A stretch of DNA of 64,000 bases from Treponema_C sp050320395 (GCF_050320395.1 NZ_CP144459.1:1984001-2048000); one strand, 5' to 3'. Shown: positions 39,008 through 47,678, counted from the first letter of the stretch. Translations and numbers: made by a program. Notes: generated by a model from the sequence alone, not told the origin.

Positions 39008-40309
39008 ATGATGGGAATGCAAAAAACAAAACGTTTTTTTATACTCTTTCTCTTTATGTCAAGCTTGACGGCGGCCCTGTATGCTCAGGGTTTTTCCCTG
39101 CATGAATCCCTTATACATACACTTTCAGGCTTACAGGATCCCAATACGGGATTGACTTCTTTTCGTTCTTTGCATATTCCCGTAGGCGGCCGTTCGGAGG
39201 CGATGGCAGGAGCCTTTACCGCAATGACAGATGATGCCGCCTTTTTCGAATACAATCCGGCGGCAAGCAGCCTTCTCAAACAAACCGAATTGGCTTTTTT
39301 TCATAATTTTTGGATAGCCGATTCCGCAGTCGATACATTGATATTTACACAGCGCTCTTCACACCTCGGTTACGGCGGAGCCCTGAAAACATTTTACATT
39401 CCCTTTACCGAATACACTATTTTCGGAGAGCGCGCTTCCGTCGGCTATTATTCGGAAACAACCGCAATGCTGAACCTTTCATACAATTTTTTTGCAGGAT
39501 ATACGTTCAAAGGATTGGCGCTCGGAGGCAACCTGAAATCGTCATTCAGAAGCGTACCCGATTACAGCGATAATATATACGGTCTTATAATCCCGAAAAG
39601 CGGCTTATCTCAGTCCGGCATAGCCCTTATGGCGGATGCGGGCATATTGATGCGTTTTAATGCCGCAAAGCACTATGCTTCGCGGGAACCGAATCTGCAT
39701 ATAGGGATTGCGGCCCGCAATATCGGAAGCGGCTGGACCGGATTCGGCAAAAAAATAACAAAAGACGACCCCCTGCCCGCCTCGGTATCCGCAGGAATTG
39801 TATATAAAATCATAAAACCCTTAACCCTTGCCCTTGATTTTCAAAAACCTCTTAATCTGCAGGAGGTTTCAAAGTCGGAACGGCTCAGCGGTTCTTTGGG
39901 CGCGGAATTTTTTGTAACCGATTTTTTTGCCCTGCAGGGCGGTATTCTTTTAAAAGGAGCGAATCCTAAAATCAGCTTAGGCTCGGCCGTGCTGTGGAAA
40001 CAAATGCTTTTTAACGTTGCTTATTCTCTTGACCTTACCTCATCCTTGGCCCCGCTGAATAAAATAAGCTTGGCCGTAAAAATGCACTTGGGAGACAGGG
40101 GGCGCGAAAAACACACGGCACACATATACGAGCTCTATGAAGAAGGCTTAAAGTATTATACCGGCGGAGAAATGGAACCTGCAATAGAAAAATGGAGCGA
40201 AGTTTTGGCCCTATGGCCGCTTTTCGACCCGGCAAAAAAAGGTATAAGGGCGGCACAAAACGCCATTGAATTACAGCAAAAAATTAAAAACGTTCAAAAC
40301 TTATATTAA
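39008..40309 (+). CDS. UPF0164 family, FadL-like outer-membrane beta-barrel
   Basis: A 433-residue exported protein of the UPF0164 family described from T. pallidum, where members are considered FadL-like long-chain fatty acid transporters. Features are a signal peptide (MQKTKRFFILFLFMSSLTAALYA), then LHIPVGGRSEAMAGAFTAMTDDAAFFEYNPAASS, the standard PorV/FadL-type opening. Alternating strands follow, and a C-terminal helical TPR-like tail (YEEGLKYYTGGEMEPAIEKWSEVLALWP). Three ATGs (39008, 39011, 39017) are possible starts. It is divergent from the exported repeat protein. The tail beyond the barrel is an accessory typical for spirochete members. Confidence 0.82.
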   Translation: MMGMQKTKRFFILFLFMSSLTAALYAQGFSLHESLIHTLSGLQDPNTGLTSFRSLHIPVGGRSEAMAGAFTAMTDDAAFFEYNPAASSLLKQTELAFFHNFWIADSAVDTLIFTQRSSHLGYGGALKTFYIPFTEYTIFGERASVGYYSETTAMLNLSYNFFAGYTFKGLALGGNLKSSFRSVPDYSDNIYGLIIPKSGLSQSGIALMADAGILMRFNAAKHYASREPNLHIGIAARNIGSGWTGFGKKITKDDPLPASVSAGIVYKIIKPLTLALDFQKPLNLQEVSKSERLSGSLGAEFFVTDFFALQGGILLKGANPKISLGSAVLWKQMLFNVAYSLDLTSSLAPLNKISLAVKMHLGDRGREKHTAHIYELYEEGLKYYTGGEMEPAIEKWSEVLALWPLFDPAKKGIRAAQNAIELQQKIKNVQNLY

Positions 40310-40319
40310 ACATCGGTTT

Positions 40320-41906
40320 TTATATTTTTTTGCCGAATATACGGTAATTAATCCACGGAAAAAGCGGAAAGTGCTTTTCGGTGCGGGTAAGCCATTCGGT
40401 ACTTATGCAGTTTGACCCCAGAGAATCGTATACCGTTGAAAATCCCAATATTGATGATTTAAATATCTTTTCGGCATAGTCGGCATTGATACCCGCATTC
40501 AAAAGTCTCGGCCAATCGGAGCTTTGAGCGACTAAAAGCTGCTTTGCGGCCAAATTGAGGCAGCGTTCTTTTAATCCGCTGTCGGATGAAAAACGGCCCG
40601 CAAGGTCCACCATGCGCTCGGCGGCTTTAAACGCGTATTTTAACATCCACCCGTTCGACTTATCCAAGAGCGTTTCGCCGTAACCGGAGCCCTCGGCCGC
40701 ACTCATAAAGGGGCGTATTTTTTGAAGGCTCACACCGGGCTGAAGCATTTCCCTGAAGGCTGCACATTCAATATCGCAGCGGACGGCCGCCTGTCTGAAC
40801 ACCTGTTCAAGCCAATCGATTCCCTCATACCAGTTAAAGCCCAGTTCCCGTGCATCCAAAGTACAAACCGAACATACGTCCCTTCCGTCAAGCTCCGCTG
40901 ATGCCGCATTCAAACGCTTTGCCTTTGCATCCAAAAAAGAAGCCGCATCGGCGGCCGCCTGTTTTGCCGCGGCGGAAAAATCATAAACCGTATCTTCATT
41001 ATTTTGAGTCCAGTATTTAAAAGCCGTCAAGCGGCGGGCCTTGCCTCCGGCCAAAAAAGCGTCCAAATCGGGCGCGGGCAGCTCAAAACCTATATCTCTG
41101 TTTTGGTCACGGTACAACGGATTTACGGCAAAGGTACTCAGAATATCGGCAGGGGTTTCAGGGTCGCGGCCGAAAACGGCCAAACCGTTGGAACAGCGGG
41201 CCGGAGCGAAGATACCTCCTTGGGGCAAAGGGTCCGAAAATAAAAAGCCGTGCGAATCCAGCACCGTATACAAGAGGCCGTATTTTCGTATATTTTTTTC
41301 AAGTCCTTCCGCATAGCCCATCAGGGGAAGCCAAAAGCCTGCAGGCAGGGAATCAAAATAGGCACGATGGGATAAAAGTCCCGCCTCTATTTGAGAATCT
41401 ACAACTTCGCTAAGGCTGCGGTAATGCGGTAAAAAACAAAAGGTTGCCGCAGTTGCAAGAAGTTCCACATAGCCGCAGCGGGCAAATTCGGCAAATTTGG
41501 GAAGTAAAAGTCCGGAACAGGTATCCATAAAAAAATCTTTTTTTTGTTTTAATCGGCCTATATATTGTTTGGCCAACGAAAAAAGACGGGGCGTTCCCTT
41601 TGTGCGTTCAAGTTCGCGCTCCCCCAAACCGATAAGGCGCTCGAGCCACAAAAGATACTCTTCCTGCACACGCGGATCATCCAAAAGAGCGCAGAGGGTG
41701 GGACTGAGTACCAGTGAAAGTTTAAAAGGTACCCCGTCTTTTTTAAGGCGCTCCATCATCATTAAAAGGGGAATGTAGGTTGCGGTAATAACGGGAAACA
41801 GGGTTTCACTCCAAATACCCGGAATCCGCTCTTCAAGACAGCGGGTATAGGGCTGATGCGCAACGAGGTTTATAACAATCCGTTTTTTGGAATTTGCATC
41901 GGCCAT
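40320..41906 (-). CDS. GH57/DUF1957-like protein, catalytic nucleophile apparently lost
   Basis: A 528-residue homologue of GH57 alpha-glucan branching enzymes. Recognised by NLVAHQPYTR near residue 13, ETLFPVITATYIPLL near 34, GFWLPLMGYAEGL near 190, LDARELGFNWYEGIDWLEQV near 345 and the helical C-terminal domain. In active enzymes the third motif reads W-L-x-E, with Glu as nucleophile. Here position 195 is Leu (codon CTG at 41322-41324). The motif-4 Asp is kept. So it may be a non-catalytic glucan-binding protein or use another residue. It follows the DUF4912 gene with a 3-bp gap, an association known for GH57 proteins. Confidence 0.78.
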   Translation of the reverse strand: MADANSKKRIVINLVAHQPYTRCLEERIPGIWSETLFPVITATYIPLLMMMERLKKDGVPFKLSLVLSPTLCALLDDPRVQEEYLLWLERLIGLGERELERTKGTPRLFSLAKQYIGRLKQKKDFFMDTCSGLLLPKFAEFARCGYVELLATAATFCFLPHYRSLSEVVDSQIEAGLLSHRAYFDSLPAGFWLPLMGYAEGLEKNIRKYGLLYTVLDSHGFLFSDPLPQGGIFAPARCSNGLAVFGRDPETPADILSTFAVNPLYRDQNRDIGFELPAPDLDAFLAGGKARRLTAFKYWTQNNEDTVYDFSAAAKQAAADAASFLDAKAKRLNAASAELDGRDVCSVCTLDARELGFNWYEGIDWLEQVFRQAAVRCDIECAAFREMLQPGVSLQKIRPFMSAAEGSGYGETLLDKSNGWMLKYAFKAAERMVDLAGRFSSDSGLKERCLNLAAKQLLVAQSSDWPRLLNAGINADYAEKIFKSSILGFSTVYDSLGSNCISTEWLTRTEKHFPLFPWINYRIFGKKI

Positions 41907-41909
41907 AGC

Positions 41910-42611
41910 TTACATATCCATTGAAAAAGACTGGCGGTGTTCGTTATATTGGTAACGAATCAAATCCGGCAAGCCCGATAAGGTAAAAATCGGCGCAAAA
42001 TCTCTTTGTAAAAAAAGATTTCCTATGTAGGGATGTTTACAGGGAATCCGCAAAAGCTCCGAACGGGCCAATTCCGCACAGCGGCCGCCTTCAAATTCGG
42101 CAACAAGAGCAAAGCGCGCCATACGCGCATAAGCGGACAAAAGCACATACTGGTCTCTGTCATCCTTTTCTACGGAAATATCAAAATCGTCGTACACGGA
42201 CTGTTCCGCAGGATTCGGAAAATACGAAATACGCAAAATAAAACGCGTAAAAAACTCATCAGCCATGAGGTCGGCATAATCCGATTTTTTTATATCCCAA
42301 TACACATAGCACCAGGCGGGATTGCGCAGCACGGCGTTTATCTTATTTTCGTTATAGGAAGAAGGAAGGTCGGAGCCGTTTCCGAAGGGTTTATACAAAC
42401 CGTGACAGGACTTTGAATCTTTCGCACCGCCTTCACAAAGGTCAAGAGGAGCTCCGTCGGGATTTTCCTCGCAAGCCTCCAATAACTCGGCAATAACAAA
42501 GCGCCTGGTAAGGTTTTCGGGAATATCGATCCCGTATTCATCCGCCAAGTCTTTTAAATCGGCTGAAGACAGGGTTTCCAAATACGCTCGTGTAAGGTTT
42601 ACTCTCTCCAT
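41910..42611 (-). CDS. DUF4912-domain protein
   Basis: A 233-residue protein. Residues 85-220 show the DUF4912 pattern: LPSSYNENKINAVLRNPAWCYVYWDIKK, then RISYF and a C-terminal SGLPDLIRY. The first 60 residues form a short Rho N-like or SAP-like helical segment (LSSADLKDLADEYGIDIP). The function is unknown; the domain often sits next to GH57 genes, as here (stop 3 bp before the GH57-like start), so the two products probably work together in glycogen or polysaccharide metabolism. Predicted cytoplasmic. Confidence 0.78.
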   Translation of the reverse strand: MERVNLTRAYLETLSSADLKDLADEYGIDIPENLTRRFVIAELLEACEENPDGAPLDLCEGGAKDSKSCHGLYKPFGNGSDLPSSYNENKINAVLRNPAWCYVYWDIKKSDYADLMADEFFTRFILRISYFPNPAEQSVYDDFDISVEKDDRDQYVLLSAYARMARFALVAEFEGGRCAELARSELLRIPCKHPYIGNLFLQRDFAPIFTLSGLPDLIRYQYNEHRQSFSMDM

Positions 42612-42645
42612 AGTTTCCCAATGTTATATACTTTTATCGATTCTA

Positions 42646-43422
42646 TCAAGGGGCGAAACCCGAAAGTTCAAGACTTTTATTCATATAGCCGGGAAGAGGG
42701 ATTTCGATCTTAAGCGGAGGTCCTCCGGCCGTTTGAAAAGCTCCTGCGCCCGTCCGGCAAGAGGTAAAACATTTTTCCGAAAAATGCAGGCATACGGCGG
42801 CCAAATGCAGTTTTTTTACACCGAATCTTTTGCGTAAAAAACGGTTTAATTTAAAGTCCCCGTATTTATCGTCGCCTGCAATCGGCGTTCCGCATCCTGC
42901 AAGGTGAATTCTGATTTGATGCATTCTTCCCGTTTCCAAACGAAGCCGCACCAGCGAAAAACACAGGGATGCGCTTCTTTGCGCAAGTGCGCTTTCGGAT
43001 GCCGAAGCCTCTTTTTTTGCCGAAGGGCTTTGTTCGGCATCAAGGGCAATACGGCTTTGTTTTTCCACACAAAAAAAAGTACCGGCGGTTTTGGACACCC
43101 CCTTATGCACAACCGGGTCCGTAATGCCGCCCTTAAGACGGGAAAACTCGCCCGTACACAAGGCATAGTATTCTTTTTGAACGGCCGAAGACGCAATAAG
43201 CTTTGTCCATCGGGATGCCGCAGCCGGATTTTTTGCCGTTATTAAAAGTCCTGCCGTATCCCTATCCAAACGGTGTACAAGATAAATTTTTGAACCGAGC
43301 TGCTCCGAAAGAAGAGTATCGACGGCACGGTTAATGCCGACGCCTCCCTGGACGGCAAGAGCCGAAGGTTTATTGATAATACAAATATCGTCGTCTTCAT
43401 AGACAATCGGAACGGAATGCAT
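42646..43422 (-). CDS. RluA-family RNA pseudouridine synthase
   Basis: A 258-residue enzyme that converts uridine to pseudouridine in rRNA or tRNA. The catalytic motif is YLVHRLDRDTAGLLITAKN near residue 68 with the essential Asp; the binding motif RLETGRMHQIRIHLA near 185 and DDKYGD follow. It lacks an S4 domain. An insertion rich in Ala/Ser/Lys (SPSAKKEASASESALAQRS) lies near 140. The start at 43420-43422 puts a TATACT box 8 nt upstream; a frame extension to 43464 is open but overlaps the promoter. It is divergent from the methyltransferase at 43536. The target position is unknown. Confidence 0.85.
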   Translation of the reverse strand: MHSVPIVYEDDDICIINKPSALAVQGGVGINRAVDTLLSEQLGSKIYLVHRLDRDTAGLLITAKNPAAASRWTKLIASSAVQKEYYALCTGEFSRLKGGITDPVVHKGVSKTAGTFFCVEKQSRIALDAEQSPSAKKEASASESALAQRSASLCFSLVRLRLETGRMHQIRIHLAGCGTPIAGDDKYGDFKLNRFLRKRFGVKKLHLAAVCLHFSEKCFTSCRTGAGAFQTAGGPPLKIEIPLPGYMNKSLELSGFAP

Positions 43423-43430
43423 AGGAGTCC

Positions 43431-43459
43431 AGTATACGGCATAAGGGCAGTTGATACAA
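43431..43459 (-). promoter_or_regulatory. Leaderless-type promoter of the RluA-like gene
   Basis: TTGTAT (43454-43459), 17-bp spacer, TATACT (43431-43436) on the minus strand, 8 nt before the ATG. Confidence 0.6.
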
Positions 43460-43523
43460 GTCAAGGCTTGTCTTTTATACGATACAAAACGAAAGGCCCC
43501 CTTACACTTTATTGCAAATGTCG

Positions 43524-43529
43524 TATACT
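43524..43529 (+). promoter_or_regulatory. -10 element of the methyltransferase gene, 6 nt before the ATG
   Basis: TATACT; with a CTTACA at 43501-43506 and a 17-bp spacer as a possible -35. No ribosome site between it and the start. Confidence 0.55.
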
Positions 43530-43535
43530 GAAGCT

Positions 43536-44264
43536 ATGAAGATATACGATTTAATTGCGGATAATTACGAAAAGATTTTTCCCCTTGAAAAAGAAAAAAG
43601 CGATTTTATACAAAAACTGATACAGTCTCCGGCTCATATCTTCGATGCAGGCTGTGCAACCGGAGAACTCGCCTTTGAATTGTCTAAGGCCGGATACGAA
43701 GTGTACGGAGTCGATTTAAACACCGCTATGATTAAACGCGCCCAAAGAGCTTTACGCGAGCGGAAAACACAGCCCGGCGAAAAAATACCCGTATTTAAAA
43801 CCGCGGACATGCGCTCGGTAAGCAATCAAAAAAATCTTGACGGGGTTTTATGCTTCGGCAATACCCTCGTGCATCTTCCCTGCAAAAATGAAGTGTCCGA
43901 TTTTTTTTCTTCGGTGTACAAGAGTCTTAAAGCGGGCGGCTATTTTATTTTTCAAATATTAAACTACGATAAAATCCTTGGCGAACAAAGGGTCGGCTTC
44001 CAAGTAAAAGAAAATTCAGATTTTGTATTTAAAAGAAGCTATAAGTTTCCGGCCGGAGAAAAAATCGATTTTATTATTGAATTTACCGACAAACATAACA
44101 ACAAAACACAAACCGACAGCACCGAGCTTTTACCCTTGCTGCAAAACGAAATATGCGCCTTTTTGAAATATGCGGGTTTTAAAAATATCCTCGCCTATTC
44201 CGATTATACGGGAACAAAAAGCGATTTAAGCGAATTTGCAACGATTTATACGGCGCAAAAATAA
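43536..44264 (+). CDS. Class I SAM-dependent methyltransferase
   Basis: A 242-residue single-domain methyltransferase. The SAM motif HIFDAGCATGELAFELSKAG lies near 35-55, followed by GVDLN with the acidic ribose-binding Asp and the acidic motif KTADM. FGNTLVHL occupies the usual motif IV position, and GGYFIFQILNYD follows. The C-terminal beta-rich region (IEFTDKHNN) resembles type-11/25 methyltransferases acting on small molecules, with no further clue to substrate. The ATG at 43536 gives a start at MKIYDLIADNY, a common family opening; upstream extension would cross the -10 element. It stands just before hisH but with its own promoter-like gap of 76 bp. Confidence 0.8.
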   Translation: MKIYDLIADNYEKIFPLEKEKSDFIQKLIQSPAHIFDAGCATGELAFELSKAGYEVYGVDLNTAMIKRAQRALRERKTQPGEKIPVFKTADMRSVSNQKNLDGVLCFGNTLVHLPCKNEVSDFFSSVYKSLKAGGYFIFQILNYDKILGEQRVGFQVKENSDFVFKRSYKFPAGEKIDFIIEFTDKHNNKTQTDSTELLPLLQNEICAFLKYAGFKNILAYSDYTGTKSDLSEFATIYTAQK

Positions 44265-44308
44265 ATCGATACGGAATTTTGTTTTTATTTTATATCCGTG
44301 CCGACCGC

Positions 44309-44314
44309 TATAAT
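44309..44314 (+). promoter_or_regulatory. -10 element of hisHF
   Basis: TATAAT, 26 nt before the hisH ATG, with a ribosome site AAGGGA between. No clear -35. Confidence 0.45.
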
Positions 44315-44340
44315 TGACATTCACCGCAAGGGAAAGTACA

Positions 44341-45003
44341 ATGCGCATTATGATCGGAGTTATCGACTATAAGGCGGGCAACATTCAAAGCGTAAAGCAT
44401 GCATTGGATTTTTTAAAAATCGAATACACCGTTGCCGACAAGCCTCAGGATTTAAAAAATGTCTGCCGCATTATGTTCCCCGGAGTGGGAAATGCCGCCT
44501 ATGCAATGGCGCAAATAAAAAAAACCGGCTTCGACTCGTTTATAAAAGACAGGGCCGGCGAAGGCATTCCCCTCTTGGGTATTTGCCTCGGTTCTCAGAT
44601 TCTGTTCGACTATTCGGAAGAAGACGACACGGCCTGTCTGGGCCTGCTTGCCGGTACGATTAAACATTTTATGAACATTCCCGCTTTTAAAACCCGGTTA
44701 AATGAGGCGGATTCGCACAAAACACATTTAAAGATTCCTCACATGGGTTGGAACGATATTTCATATACCGAAAATATCTGTCCCCTGTTTAAAAACATAG
44801 CCGAACACTCCGATATGTACTTTGTACATTCCTATGTCATTCAGCCCGATGACGAGTCGGTAATATGCGCCTATACCGATTACGGTATGCACGTTCCCGC
44901 GGCCGTACATGCAAAAAATATTTACGCATGCCAATTCCACCCCGAAAAATCGGGAAACACCGGCTTGCGGATTTTACAAAATTTCGCCGAATTAAGGGTA
45001 TAA
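44341..45003 (+). CDS. hisH: Imidazole glycerol phosphate synthase, glutaminase subunit
   Basis: A 220-residue class I glutamine amidotransferase. It provides ammonia to HisF for making imidazole glycerol phosphate and AICAR from PRFAR. The oxyanion and nucleophile motif is LLGICLGSQILF with the catalytic Cys, PGVGN near residue 43, and the His-Glu pair CQFHPEKSG near 200. A short insertion near 120 (NIPAFKTRLNEADSHKT) is longer than usual. The start at 44341 follows AAGGGA. The hisF gene follows after 18 bp. Without hisA, hisI or hisG nearby, the pair might serve another pathway that uses HisHF-like synthases. Confidence 0.88.
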   Translation: MRIMIGVIDYKAGNIQSVKHALDFLKIEYTVADKPQDLKNVCRIMFPGVGNAAYAMAQIKKTGFDSFIKDRAGEGIPLLGICLGSQILFDYSEEDDTACLGLLAGTIKHFMNIPAFKTRLNEADSHKTHLKIPHMGWNDISYTENICPLFKNIAEHSDMYFVHSYVIQPDDESVICAYTDYGMHVPAAVHAKNIYACQFHPEKSGNTGLRILQNFAELRV

Positions 45004-45021
45004 CCGAAACGGAGCAGCACT

Positions 45022-45789
45022 ATGTTAAAAAAACGCATTATCGTATGCCTTGACGTAAAAGACGGCCGCACCACAAAGGGGGTGCGTTTTCAAAACAATG
45101 CGGATATAGGAGACCCTGTTCAAATGGCCGGCGCATACAGCAAGGGCGGCGTCGACGAACTTGTCTTTTACGACATTATGGCTTCGGCGCGCCGAACCGG
45201 TCCCGACCTGGTCTTAATAAAAAGGACGGCGAAAGAAATCTTTATTCCTTTTTGCGTAGGCGGCGGAATCGGAACCGAAGACGATATTCGCGCAGCTATT
45301 TTAGCCGGAGCCGAAAAGGTCAGCCTCAATTCGCAGGCGGTTAAAAATCCGGACCTTATCAAAAAGGGGGCGCGTATTTTCGGCAGCCAGTGCATTGTAT
45401 TGGGAATGGATGCCGCCCGCGACAGCGCCATGCCCTCAGGCTACCGCATTTTTATCAACGGCGGCAGAACCCCCACCGGCTTGGATGCAAAAGAATGGGC
45501 TTTACGCGCGGTAGAACTTGGAGCCGGAGAAATAGTGCTTAATTCCATAGATGCGGACGGCACCAAAGAGGGATACGAAATAGAACTGACGCGCCTCGTA
45601 TCCGAAGCGGCGGGAGTACCCGTTATAGCCTCCGGAGGAGGAGGAAGCCCCGAACACATAGCACGGGTATTGACTGAAGGAAAAGCGGATGCGGCCCTTG
45701 TCGCAAGCATAGTGCATTCGGGAGCATATACGATAGAAGGGATTAAAGCGGAGCTGCAAGAACGGGGGATTCCCATACGGGGCGTTTAA
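45022..45789 (+). CDS. hisF: Imidazole glycerol phosphate synthase, cyclase subunit
   Basis: A 255-residue (beta/alpha)8 barrel that closes the imidazole ring. The catalytic Asp pair is visible: CLDVKDGR near residue 10 and LGMDAARD near 130. Phosphate-binding loops are FCVGGGIGTEDD near 80, LNSQAV near 100, NSIDADGT near 172 and ASGGGGSPEH near 200. It lies 18 bp after hisH, and both form the heterodimer. The ribosome site is GGAGC. It is convergent with the EAL gene, 54 bp apart. The standard enzyme is the best call; the orphan gene context leaves the pathway open. Confidence 0.9.
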   Translation: MLKKRIIVCLDVKDGRTTKGVRFQNNADIGDPVQMAGAYSKGGVDELVFYDIMASARRTGPDLVLIKRTAKEIFIPFCVGGGIGTEDDIRAAILAGAEKVSLNSQAVKNPDLIKKGARIFGSQCIVLGMDAARDSAMPSGYRIFINGGRTPTGLDAKEWALRAVELGAGEIVLNSIDADGTKEGYEIELTRLVSEAAGVPVIASGGGGSPEHIARVLTEGKADAALVASIVHSGAYTIEGIKAELQERGIPIRGV

Positions 45790-45843
45790 ACCGTCAAAAC
45801 GGCCGACACGGCTAAGCCCCGGCAGCTTTTAATTTTAAGCGTT

Positions 45844-47208
45844 TTAAGCGCTGGCAGTGACGTGCTGCATAACAAAGACGTCAAAATCTTTTTTGGGTAC
45901 GGGCTTGGAAAAATAATATCCTTGGCCCATGCAGCAGCCCAAAGAAAGCAAATGTTCGGCCTGCTCCTTTGTTTCAACACCCTCGGCAAGAACTTCAAGG
46001 TTTAGAGCCTGGGCCAATTTTACGATAAACTGCAAAATAATCGCCCTGCCCGGAGATTTTTCATAATTGCGCACAAAGCTCATGTCGAGCTTAAGCGTAT
46101 CGATAGGCATTTCATTGAGCATATTGAGAGAAGAATAAGCCGTTCCGAAGTCGTCCATTTCAATATGCAAGCCCACATCTTTTAAACGCTGCACCTCCTG
46201 CACGATAGCGTTTGCATCTTCGGCATAGGAGCTTTCCGTTATTTCCAAGTGCAAATACTTTGCAGGCACATTGTATCTTTCCAAAATCTCTTTAAATTTT
46301 GCAGGGAGACTTGAACTGCGCAAATCGTAGCGGGAAACGTTTACCGATATGGGAACCAGATCAAAACCGCTGTCAATCCACGAGCGGATGTACTCGCATG
46401 CTTTGTTCCACACATATTCATCAAGTTTAAAAATAAAGCCGTTTTTTTCAAAAACGGGTATGAATTCACTCGGAGGCAGATAGCCGTTTTCAGGATGTCG
46501 CCAGCGCACCAGAGCTTCAGCCCCTATGAGTTCGCCCGTTTTTAAATGACACTTGGGCTGTAACACAACCTCGAATTGATTTTCTTTTAAAGCGGTGCTC
46601 ATCTGATTCGTAATACGCTGATTTTTAATCATGTCTTCGCTCATACTGGCATCATAAAAAGCCAAGTAGCCGCCGGTCGGATTTTGTTTACATTTTTTAC
46701 TGGCTAAAATCACCCGTGAATAAATCGATTCAATGGACATCGAATTATCCTCTATGGGATACGCTCCTATAATGATGCGCAGTTCATAATCCGCACGGTA
46801 ACCGCCTATAAAGGATTCCAGATTTTGCATCATCATGGCGCGCAGGCTTTCCGGGCTAGAGTTAAAGTTATAACACATGCCGAAAATATCGCCTTCTATG
46901 CGGCCGATAATACAGTTCGGAAGCACAAGGGCAAATTGCCTCATCTTAAAAGCCAAATACTGTAAAAGCTTATCGCCTTCATCCAAGCCGAAAAAAGAAT
47001 TTATTAACTGGAATCGTTCTATATCGAACCTTATAAAGATAAAAGGCTTGTGGGGATTTGCGTCGAGCATCTTACGTACTTCGGAAAAAAACTTTTGTTT
47101 TGAATACAATTGTGTAAGCGGGTCCGTTTCCTGCTCTTTAAGCTTTCTTTCATAATCGGCCAGCTTACGTTTCAGCACTACATTTTCAACAGCAATATCA
47201 ACGCTCAT
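45844..47208 (-). CDS. c-di-GMP phosphodiesterase with degenerate GGDEF and intact EAL domain
   Basis: A 454-residue cytoplasmic protein. After a short coiled coil (residues 8-28), a GGDEF domain spans about 30-190. Its signature reads GRIEGDIFGM at 102-111 instead of GGDEF, so it is probably a pseudo-cyclase. The EAL domain (about 205-450) has the metal and catalytic motifs: GAEALVRWRHP, ISVNVSRYDL, EITESS, MDDFGTAYSSL and LAEGVETKEQ. It should hydrolyse c-di-GMP, a signal that affects motility in treponemes. The start at 47206-47208 follows AGAGGG; the frame is open further upstream without a ribosome site. Confidence 0.88.
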   Translation of the reverse strand: MSVDIAVENVVLKRKLADYERKLKEQETDPLTQLYSKQKFFSEVRKMLDANPHKPFIFIRFDIERFQLINSFFGLDEGDKLLQYLAFKMRQFALVLPNCIIGRIEGDIFGMCYNFNSSPESLRAMMMQNLESFIGGYRADYELRIIIGAYPIEDNSMSIESIYSRVILASKKCKQNPTGGYLAFYDASMSEDMIKNQRITNQMSTALKENQFEVVLQPKCHLKTGELIGAEALVRWRHPENGYLPPSEFIPVFEKNGFIFKLDEYVWNKACEYIRSWIDSGFDLVPISVNVSRYDLRSSSLPAKFKEILERYNVPAKYLHLEITESSYAEDANAIVQEVQRLKDVGLHIEMDDFGTAYSSLNMLNEMPIDTLKLDMSFVRNYEKSPGRAIILQFIVKLAQALNLEVLAEGVETKEQAEHLLSLGCCMGQGYYFSKPVPKKDFDVFVMQHVTASA

Positions 47209-47276
47209 TATCGATACCCTCTTTTCCCCTCCCCCTGTGTTAATGAGACGGACAAACCGTATGATACAATACCCGA

Positions 47277-47672
47277 TTATGTACAAAGCCGTCCTATATA
47301 CCGGGCACGGTTTACAGGGGTTTCAAAGACATCAACGGCATACAGCCGTGCGTCGGGCAAAGACGGGATCCTCTTCTCAAGCTGAACAAAGATAAAACGG
47401 GCTATACGTTCGGCGCTGGGATTGTTTTGAAATACCGGCACCCCGTTTTCCTTTACCTCATTCAAATGAGAATGATCCAGGCTTTTACACACATCACGCA
47501 GGGCGCCTTTTAAGATGCCGAAATCCATAAGCATTCCGCCTTCATCCAAGGTTTCTCCGCGTACATATGCTTTTACCCTGTAATTGTGTCCGTGTAAATT
47601 TTCACACTTACCGTGAAAATCCGCTAAAAAATGCGCGGCCGCAAATTCGGCTTCGACAGACACCTCGTACAT
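47277..47672 (-). CDS. queD: 6-carboxytetrahydropterin synthase / PTPS-family protein
   Basis: A 131-residue member of the 6-pyruvoyl-tetrahydropterin synthase family; QueD forms the carboxytetrahydropterin precursor of queuosine. The zinc-binding histidines and catalytic Cys lie in FAAAHFLADFHGKCENLHGHNYRV near residues 9-32. MLMDFGILKGALRDV near 50 is the typical acidic helix, with LDHSHLNEV near 70, and VFETPVNRARY near 115. The start at 47670-47672 gives MYEVSVEAEF. A second zinc-independent reaction (folate-type) is possible for the family. No other queuosine genes are near. It is divergent from the CYTH gene. Confidence 0.82.
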   Translation of the reverse strand: MYEVSVEAEFAAAHFLADFHGKCENLHGHNYRVKAYVRGETLDEGGMLMDFGILKGALRDVCKSLDHSHLNEVKENGVPVFQNNPSAERIARFIFVQLEKRIPSLPDARLYAVDVFETPVNRARYIGRLCT

Positions 47673-47678
47673 ATTATA

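Noticed and set aside
40310..40319. Terminator between the UPF0164 and GH57-like genes
   Set aside because: Only 10 bp separate the convergent stops, and no stem with a T-run could be found around them.
45790..45843. Terminator between hisF and the EAL gene
   Set aside because: Short repeats such as TTTTAA and AAGCG occur, but no convincing stem-loop with a T-run.
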